In this document: in pieces, positions 7,221 through 11,890 of the stretch | Layout: every line of letters begins with the position of its first letter | Position numbering within the stretch: the first letter of the stretch is position 1 | From: an uncultured Candidatus Saccharibacteria bacterium | GTDB lineage: Bacteria > Patescibacteriota > Saccharimonadia > Saccharimonadales > Saccharimonadaceae | Assembly (NCBI GenBank): GCA_948614045.1 | Contig: CAPFSK010000013.1 | Location: 1-11,890, forward strand | Reading direction: 5' to 3' | Length of the DNA stretch: 11,890 nt | Notes under the pieces: generated by a model | Told to the model about the DNA's origin: nothing | Database searches by the model: none | Seen by the model: only the letters and a program-made list of their open reading frames with translations | Translations under genes and position numbers: made by a program

Positions 7221-7825
7221 AAATTTGACTTTAGTTTCTTGATTTCAGAATAGAGTTCGCGTTGACGGCGAGGTTGAGAGGTGGATCGCATTTGGCGTTC
7301 CAACGTCTCAATCTGACGCATGAGCCTCGTACGTTCCTCGTCAACGCGGATTTGCTCGGTGAGAGAGTTGCCCTCGGTGACTTCCAGTTCACCGACAAAA
7401 GCAACGATATTCTGCCAAACCGCATCGAGGTTTAAGCCGTTGATAGGAATTAGGCATGAGGCATTAGGCGTCAGGGGTTGCCACGGTCCGGTAAAGAGCT
7501 TGGTGTGATACACAGCAAGCTGCACCTTATCTTCATGACGCAGAGCGAAGATTATGCGATGTGGAATGAGTTTAGAGATAAGGAGAATGTTTTTGGTGTC
7601 GTAGTCAGAGCGTTTCAGCTCCACATCGACCACAAATACAGCCTTAACCTCCGTACCCTCAGCAATGCCCGGCAAAGACTGCGGCGCAATGAAGTTGACG
7701 ATTTCCATACGGGCAATGTCCGCGTCGAAAGCGTCGCGTTGTGCCTGTTTCAGCTCAAACTTTTTATAGAGTTGAGCCTTAGGCATCGGGCGGTTTACTT
7801 CTGTTGATTGCGGTAGTCCGAGCAT
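7217..7825 (-). CDS. DUF4391 family protein
   Basis: This 202-residue protein fits the DUF4391 family, whose molecular role is not known to me. The family-like features are the N-terminal PMPKAQLYKKFEL (14-26), the central beta-rich core with VFVVDVELKRSDYDTKNIL (63-81) and LIPHRIIFALRH (86-97), and the segment LNLDAVWQNIV (131-141). Residues 155-200 are charged and heptad-like, probably a coiled coil that could bind a partner such as the helicase or Mod. The start ATG at 7825 lies 4 nt after the helicase stop; the stop overlaps the next start (ATGA). From memory, DUF4391 genes recur beside SNF2-type helicases and type III mod/res genes, so it is probably a structural or adaptor subunit of that module. 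Residues 118-127 are encoded by a tandem heptamer repeat and look like a small insertion. Confidence 0.85.
   Translation of the reverse strand: MLGLPQSTEVNRPMPKAQLYKKFELKQAQRDAFDADIARMEIVNFIAPQSLPGIAEGTEVKAVFVVDVELKRSDYDTKNILLISKLIPHRIIFALRHEDKVQLAVYHTKLFTGPWQPLTPNASCLIPINGLNLDAVWQNIVAFVGELEVTEGNSLTEQIRVDEERTRLMRQIETLERQMRSTSQPRRQRELYSEIKKLKSNL
7445..7472. repeat. four-unit tandem heptamer repeat within the DUF4391 gene
   Basis: Four consecutive 7-base units read AGGAATT, AGGCATG, AGGCATT and AGGCGTC, with a further AGGGG start. The consensus is AGGCATT. The block encodes P-L-T-P-N-A-S-C-L-I-P-I (about residues 117-128). Because 7 is not a multiple of 3, gain or loss of one unit would shift the frame; three units would keep it. 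Confidence 0.8.
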
Positions 7826-7829
7826 GGCG

Positions 7830-10800
7830 TTACTTGATTACGAGGAAGCAGATAAGTTCAAAATCATCGAGTCCACGGACTTCGTTTCCGAAAAGCGCGT
7901 TGGGGTCTCCCTCAAAGAAAGAGAAAAGGTCGCTTTGCTCCTTTACTTTGACAATCGAGGCGATAGCATCACCGAGAAGCCGGGAGTAAGTTCCCATGCG
8001 CTGACCGTCGCGAGTCTCACCGTTGAACTTGCGACAGAGATCCATGATAGGCTCCGACTTCCCTTTGCAGAGCATACGCAAGCGGTCGAGCAGGTCTTTA
8101 GGTTCGAGGTGGTTTACAATCACTTCCGAATCCTGACCGATATAGACCATATAGAACGGATGCAGTCTGTTCTTGCGGTCTATATTCACAGAATTGTTAC
8201 GGTTCTTTAAGACGAACACGACCCCCGGTGGGGTGTCGGCAGTCGCCGGAACAATAGCGTGGAGACCATGCGGAGTATGCTCGATGTCATGCCCTTGGTT
8301 CATGTATTCGAGCAAGTCGAGCCTAAATTCGTTCAAGCCCAAGTCCATGATTGACACGCCGGAGTTCATTTCTTCAAGATCAACGACCTCCGACTGGAGA
8401 CGTTCAAGCTGCTTGCGGCGATATTCGAGATCTCCCTTTTCCTCGTTTGAAAGAGGGTTATCATCGCCGGTGGCGGTCATAACCGACACTTTCATACGCG
8501 CTTCAACGCGACCTTTGAGATTGATATAATCGTCAAGGTCCATATTCGGCCAGTAATTGACAAGCTGAATACGCTCGTTGCGCGAGCCTATGCGGTCAAT
8601 ACGACCGAAGCGTTGAATGATGCGCACCGGATTCCAGTGTATATCATAGTTGATGAGATAGTCGCAGTCCTGGAGGTTCTGACCCTCGGAAATACAGTCT
8701 GTGGCAATCAGCACATCAATGTCTTCGGTGATATTCGGATAAAGCGTAGCCCGCTCTTTTGAGACGGGCGAAAACAAAGTAAGCACTTTGTTGAAGTCGA
8801 GTTTTTCGCGAAGTCTGAGAGTCGAGCGAGCCTCGACATCGCCTGTAACAAGAGCCGTATTCAGACCGTGCCGCTCCTTAATGAGCGGTGCGAGGTAATC
8901 GTAAAGATAGAGAGCCGTGTCTGAAAAGGCGGTGAATATTATAACCTTTTTATTCGTGCCGTTGATAGGATTGTTGAACTTATCGCGCAGATCGGCCACA
9001 AGCTGTTGCAGTTTGGAGTCGTGCCGCGGTGTAATATCAGCGAGCATGAACAAAAGGAGCTTCAGCGAATCGAGGTCTGCTTGCAGATACTCGCGCCACT
9101 GAATATAATCCATATCGCGGAGGTCAATCAGAGTTTTCTTGCCGCCGATAAAGACATTATCGTTCTGCTCGTCAAAGTCGAGACCTCCCTCAAAGTCGAA
9201 ATCATCAACTTTGGAGTTCTCGCCGGTGGCGAGGTTGTCGATGGCGTTGACAGTGCCCGAAATCAGCTCTTGGATTCGGGATAATGTCAGGCGGAAAGAA
9301 TTTACCGAGCTTTCAAGGCGTTTGAGCAGGTTGATGCTCATAAGGCGTCGTATGCCTCGCTCGCGTCCGGCACGAGAGAGGTTCGAGAACGTATCGCCGT
9401 CGCCCTTTGAATACTTGTCACGCATACTCGGAAGAATAAAGTCCGAGGGCGTGTATATGGCAAGATTGAGATTCGAGACAATCTCGTAAATATCGTTATA
9501 GTTGACCGTGCTGTTTAAGTCGGTCAAGTCCGGGCGACGAGTAATCGGCGCAAGTCGCGTCGGAAACTTACCGATGTCGGCAGTATCATAATATTGCTCG
9601 ATATGCTTTCGTGAGCGTGCTATGGTCACGCTGTCGAGAACTTCAAAGAAGTCGAAGCTGAGAGAGTCGAGCAATGCTTTGGTGGTGCGCTCGCTGTCGG
9701 GCAAGTCAGACCAACGATTGAAGGCTGCTTGTGCCTGACGGAAGATGTCATCAATGGTCGATGTTGTGTTCAACAGAGCATTTATTTGTCCTGCCTCCCC
9801 CTCGTAAGCGAGAGCGAGCTGATTTTTAAGGTCGTTAAAACGGTTGTTGACAGGCGTAGCCGACAACATAAGCACTTTAGTTTTAACGCCGGAGCGGATA
9901 ACGCGGTTGAGCAACTGGAGATAGCGGTTCTCACGCGGATTCTCATCGTTTTCGTCGGTGGTGACTTTGCCACCGTTACGGAAGTTATGGCTTTCGTCGA
10001 TAACGACAAGGTCGAAGTTGCCCCAGTTGATACGTTCAAGGTCATAGCCGTTGGAGTTTCCATAACGGCGCGACAAATCCGTATGGTAGAAAATATGATA
10101 GTTGAAGCGGTCACGCAGCAACGGATTATTTTCATACGGACTCTTGAACGTGTTCCAGTTGTCATAGAGTTTCTTCGGGCAAAGCACGAGAATACTCTTG
10201 TTCCGCGATTGGTAATACTTGATTACCGAGAGTGCGGTAAAGGTCTTGCCGAGACCTACGGAGTCGGCAAGGATGCAGCCGTTATATTTTTCCAACTTGT
10301 TGATGATGGCGAGAGCCGCATCACGTTGGAAATTGTATAGCTTGTTCCAGATGATGGACTCCTTGAAGCCGGTGGCTTCATTCGGTAAAACATCTTCCGA
10401 AATATCTTCAAGGAACTCATTGAAGATATTGTAGAGCGTAACAAAGTAGATAAACTCCGGGGAGTTTTCTTTGTAAGCGTTGGTGATGTTGTCGAGTACC
10501 TGTTCCGTAACGACTTGCAGTTGCTCGCTGTCGTTCCAAATATGATTGAAAATTTGGAGGAACTGCTGAGAGAATGGAGCCTCCGCCTTGGTGATGGCAG
10601 TGGCAAGGTAATTGCCCCGTTCAGTACCAAGCTCAACACAAGTAAATCCATCGGCACCGGTATATGAAGTATCGTCTGCGATAATCATGGGCGGTATTCC
10701 GGCGTTGGTGCGGTTCGACTTGAAGCACACCTTACGGCGAATCCATTCAGCGCACTCTTTGGCAACGGCTTTCAGGGAAAGTTCGTTGCGGAGTTTGATT

Positions 10801-11063
10801 TCAAACTCCGAGCCATAGAGGTCGCGTTCACGGTTAAGGCGAGGAATATAGAACTCGCGCTTTTGTTTGTCAGCCTTTTCGGTAACGAAAGAAGGCGAAG
10901 TGAAAATAAACCGCAGTTCGGAAATATCAGACAACTGCTCTTTCAGTTCCTGAAAGGCATAGATTGAGAAACAAGATGCGGCGATAGCCACCTTGGAGCC
11001 TGAGCGCAAGGTGACAAGCATATCGTCTTTAAGCGTCTTGTTTACGTTGTTGATAATTTCCAT
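7830..11063 (-). CDS. SNF2/DEAD-like helicase with PLD-like N-terminal region (1077 aa)
   Basis: This large superfamily 2 ATPase probably translocates on duplex DNA. Motifs seen are the Q-motif-like YNFQRDA (243-249), Walker A ADSVGLGKT (266-274), Walker B DESH (356-359), SATP (401-404), ATDCISEGQNLQ (787-798) and the arginine-finger motif QRFGRIDRIGS (817-827). The layout matches SNF2-related bacterial helicases found beside restriction genes. Residues 1-190 resemble the PLD-like region of such proteins (VAIAASCFSIYAF, then YTGADGFTCVELG at 134-146), but no HxK...D catalytic signature is present, so nuclease activity there is doubtful. An acidic insert (619-636, DDFDFEGGLDFDEQND) separates the two helicase lobes. 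The ATG at 11063 has GGAG ten bases upstream, a weak ribosome site. It is the first gene of the operon, behind the promoter at 11202-11232. DUF4391 starts 4 nt downstream. A role in DNA scanning or remodelling alongside Mod/Res is inferred. Confidence 0.92.
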   Translation of the reverse strand: MEIINNVNKTLKDDMLVTLRSGSKVAIAASCFSIYAFQELKEQLSDISELRFIFTSPSFVTEKADKQKREFYIPRLNRERDLYGSEFEIKLRNELSLKAVAKECAEWIRRKVCFKSNRTNAGIPPMIIADDTSYTGADGFTCVELGTERGNYLATAITKAEAPFSQQFLQIFNHIWNDSEQLQVVTEQVLDNITNAYKENSPEFIYFVTLYNIFNEFLEDISEDVLPNEATGFKESIIWNKLYNFQRDAALAIINKLEKYNGCILADSVGLGKTFTALSVIKYYQSRNKSILVLCPKKLYDNWNTFKSPYENNPLLRDRFNYHIFYHTDLSRRYGNSNGYDLERINWGNFDLVVIDESHNFRNGGKVTTDENDENPRENRYLQLLNRVIRSGVKTKVLMLSATPVNNRFNDLKNQLALAYEGEAGQINALLNTTSTIDDIFRQAQAAFNRWSDLPDSERTTKALLDSLSFDFFEVLDSVTIARSRKHIEQYYDTADIGKFPTRLAPITRRPDLTDLNSTVNYNDIYEIVSNLNLAIYTPSDFILPSMRDKYSKGDGDTFSNLSRAGRERGIRRLMSINLLKRLESSVNSFRLTLSRIQELISGTVNAIDNLATGENSKVDDFDFEGGLDFDEQNDNVFIGGKKTLIDLRDMDYIQWREYLQADLDSLKLLLFMLADITPRHDSKLQQLVADLRDKFNNPINGTNKKVIIFTAFSDTALYLYDYLAPLIKERHGLNTALVTGDVEARSTLRLREKLDFNKVLTLFSPVSKERATLYPNITEDIDVLIATDCISEGQNLQDCDYLINYDIHWNPVRIIQRFGRIDRIGSRNERIQLVNYWPNMDLDDYINLKGRVEARMKVSVMTATGDDNPLSNEEKGDLEYRRKQLERLQSEVVDLEEMNSGVSIMDLGLNEFRLDLLEYMNQGHDIEHTPHGLHAIVPATADTPPGVVFVLKNRNNSVNIDRKNRLHPFYMVYIGQDSEVIVNHLEPKDLLDRLRMLCKGKSEPIMDLCRKFNGETRDGQRMGTYSRLLGDAIASIVKVKEQSDLFSFFEGDPNALFGNEVRGLDDFELICFLVIK

Positions 11064-11079
11064 ATAATAAAAACTCCAG

Positions 11080-11155
11080 CGCAGCTATGCGAGGCTGACC
11101 AAAGCCTTTAAGCGACTACGTTGGAGCTTCCAATGTTATTTACGGCTTTCGCCGT
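11080..11155 (-). promoter_or_regulatory. structured 5' leader of the operon: four consecutive small stem-loops
   Basis: On the minus strand the leader contains, in transcript order, ACGGC-GAAA-GCCGT (11155-11142, a GNRA tetraloop), TTGGA-AGC-TCCAA (11133-11121), AGGCT-TTGGTC-AGCCT (11107-11092) and CGCA-TAGC-TGCG (11091-11080). Each arm pair is perfect. The last two abut each other, close to the helicase start at 11063. I recognise no known riboswitch. Confidence 0.45.
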
Positions 11156-11182
11156 TATGTCGTGATAATCTTGGTCATTTCA

Positions 11183-11201
11183 CATACTATTGCTTAGTAT
11201 G
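11183..11201. promoter_or_regulatory. operator-like palindrome over the predicted transcription start
   Basis: CATACTA (11183-11189) and TAGTATG (11195-11201) are perfect 7-bp arms around a 5-nt centre. The site directly abuts the -7 element at 11202 on its downstream side, where transcription would start, so a bound dimeric repressor would block initiation. No repressor gene is seen in the window. Confidence 0.4.
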
Positions 11202-11232
11202 CAAAATTACAAAGAATTTTCGAGACAGCAAT
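11202..11232 (-). promoter_or_regulatory. Bacteroides-type promoter of the defence operon
   Basis: On the minus strand ATTG (11232-11229) is followed after 19 nt by TAATTTTG (11209-11202). This matches the known Bacteroidota sigma factor consensus of a -33 TTTG and a -7 TAnnTTTG with about 19 nt between them. Transcription should start near 11195-11198, leaving a leader of about 130 nt before the helicase ATG. It is the only convincing promoter I see for the whole downstream gene block. Confidence 0.6.
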
Positions 11233-11264
11233 CGGTTATGTCGTAAAACACAGCCGATTGTTGT
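11225..11264. repeat. imperfect 11-bp inverted repeat overlapping the -33 element
   Basis: ACAGCAATCGG (11225-11235) pairs with CCGATTGTTGT (11254-11264) at 10 of 11 positions around an 18-nt loop. The left arm contains the -33 ATTG of the promoter. It may be a second regulator site or part of the transcription stop for the gene upstream. Confidence 0.4.
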
Positions 11265-11270
11265 AATAAA

Positions 11271-11296
11271 CTACGTATTCTTGTGAATACGTGTAG
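11271..11296 (-). terminator. probable intrinsic terminator of the upstream membrane-protein gene
   Basis: On the minus strand ACGTATTC, ACAA loop, GAATACGT forms a perfect 8-bp stem (11292-11273), extended by CTA/TAG with a small bulge, and is followed by TTTATTACAA. It begins about 23 nt after the TAG stop of the upstream gene. The stem is AT-rich and the U tract short, so termination may be partial. Confidence 0.5.
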
Positions 11297-11318
11297 ACGA
11301 AAACCGTTATGACCATTA

Positions 11319-11890
11319 CTATTCGGATTGGTAGAGGCGGCGGAGGCGGTCGAGGGAGTGGGCGCGGCGGAGGGAGTCGCGGTAGGCGATGTCCTGCTGC
11401 CATTGGCCGGTGTGCCAGTGGCGGTATTGCTTGGGGTAGTTCTCGCGGTAGAACTGCCCGAAAGCTACGGCGTCGGCATTGTCTTCGTACCACTTATCGA
11501 GCTGACCGATGCGCTGTTCGTATTCTCGCTTGGTATTTGATGCAGAATTTGAGAGCATTATACTTCCGGTCAGGACTATCCCGACTATTACACCAACGAT
11601 GCCGAAGGTGGGGAGATAGAGCCTGAACACGTCTTTCCAGCTCCTGAAATTGGAATCGAGCAGCTTCCGGTCTTCCTCGCCAAGTTCTGCCCTGACGCTT
11701 GTGGGTATGGATCTGATTATCTCGCCAAGGTTGGCTATGCCTCGCTCCTGTTGCTTCCAGGCTTCGTCAATCAGACCCCGTATCTCAGCTGCATGACCGA
11801 AGTCCTTGACTGAACCGTCATCATCGAGGAGCAGATCGAATATCACTCCTGCAAGTTCCTCCTCGTTTTTGACAATCGCCTCGTTTCTTG
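11319..11890 (-). CDS. partial one-helix membrane protein, possible mobilization accessory protein
   Basis: The reading frame is open to the window edge: a GTG at 11846 is available, but upstream codons continue without a stop (R-N-E-A-I-V-K-N-E-E-E-L-A-G), so the true start probably lies outside. About 190 residues are visible. They comprise an acidic, helical cytoplasmic part (LIDEAWKQQERGIANLGEIIRSIP), one transmembrane helix at visible residues 91-112 (LYLPTFGIVGVIVGIVLTGS), and a charged C-terminal part with WYEDNADAVAFGQFYRENYP and YRHWHTGQW. The last 20 residues contain a repeated S-L-x-R-L/R-R pattern. From memory, similar proteins with a coiled segment, a helix and a WHTGxW-like end accompany relaxase genes in Bacteroidales mobilizable elements. 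That match is a recollection, not a search result, so the function is tentative. It belongs to a separate transcript from the defence operon. Confidence 0.7.
   Translation of the reverse strand, partial: RNEAIVKNEEELAGVIFDLLLDDDGSVKDFGHAAEIRGLIDEAWKQQERGIANLGEIIRSIPTSVRAELGEEDRKLLDSNFRSWKDVFRLYLPTFGIVGVIVGIVLTGSIMLSNSASNTKREYEQRIGQLDKWYEDNADAVAFGQFYRENYPKQYRHWHTGQWQQDIAYRDSLRRAHSLDRLRRLYQSE

Noticed and set aside
9729..10340. 203-codon plus-strand open frame
   Set aside because: It is fully antisense to the conserved helicase motifs of the 7830-11063 gene, with no promoter or coupling of its own.
11331..11390. G-rich tract on the plus strand as a possible quadruplex
   Set aside because: Most runs are only two or three G long and are explained by Arg/Leu codons in the repeated C-terminal residues of the minus-strand gene.
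11328..11626. Plus-strand frames rich in Gly/Arg or Val/Ala opposite the partial membrane-protein gene
   Set aside because: They mirror the G+C-rich GGCGGAGG-like end of that gene. The low-complexity products are typical shadows.
1..11890. CRISPR array, tRNA, rRNA or insertion sequence
   Set aside because: No regularly spaced direct repeats, no cloverleaf-like or rRNA-like sequence and no transposase motifs were seen on either strand.

Overview
The window looks like chromosomal or mobile-element DNA of a gut Bacteroidota, probably order Bacteroidales. The reasons are a good match to the Bacteroides-type promoter (ATTG, 19 nt, TAATTTTG) ahead of the operon, weak or absent Shine-Dalgarno sites, and the character of the Mod, Res and DUF1016 proteins. 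The lineage is an inference from protein style and was not tested by a search.

Every supported gene lies on the minus strand, so the layout reads from right to left. (1) 11890-11319 holds the 3' part of a gene running in from outside the window. It encodes a one-helix membrane protein that resembles accessory proteins of Bacteroidales mobilization loci (low confidence). (2) 11318-11064 is a regulatory gap with a terminator-like hairpin, a promoter, an operator-like palindrome over the predicted transcription start, and four small stem-loops in the leader. (3) 11063-31 is one tightly packed operon of seven genes: a SNF2-type helicase with a PLD-like N-terminal region, a DUF4391 protein, an AT-rich membrane-anchored protein of unknown function, a type III DNA methyltransferase (Mod), a DUF1016/YhcG-like PD-(D/E)XK nuclease, a type III restriction subunit (Res), and a small acidic protein. 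The genes overlap or are separated by 4 nt or less.

The core is a type III restriction-modification system. Mod should methylate adenine in a specific site, and Res should translocate and cut unmodified DNA with its C-terminal PD-(D/E)XK domain. The SNF2 helicase and DUF4391 protein are stacked in front of it in the same transcript. Between DUF4391 and Mod, and between Mod and Res, sit two genes of lower G+C that look like interchangeable cargo: the membrane protein and the DUF1016 nuclease. Together they suggest a layered anti-phage island, perhaps with a membrane-level or dormancy arm in addition to DNA cleavage.

The most unexpected signal lies inside the coding sequences. Three long perfect or near-perfect DNA palindromes occur in mod and the DUF1016 gene (17-bp arms, 14-bp arms and 12-bp arms), all without breaking the reading frames. 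The DUF4391 gene carries a four-unit heptamer repeat. The central target-recognition part of mod is much more AT-rich than its catalytic ends, as if swapped by recombination.
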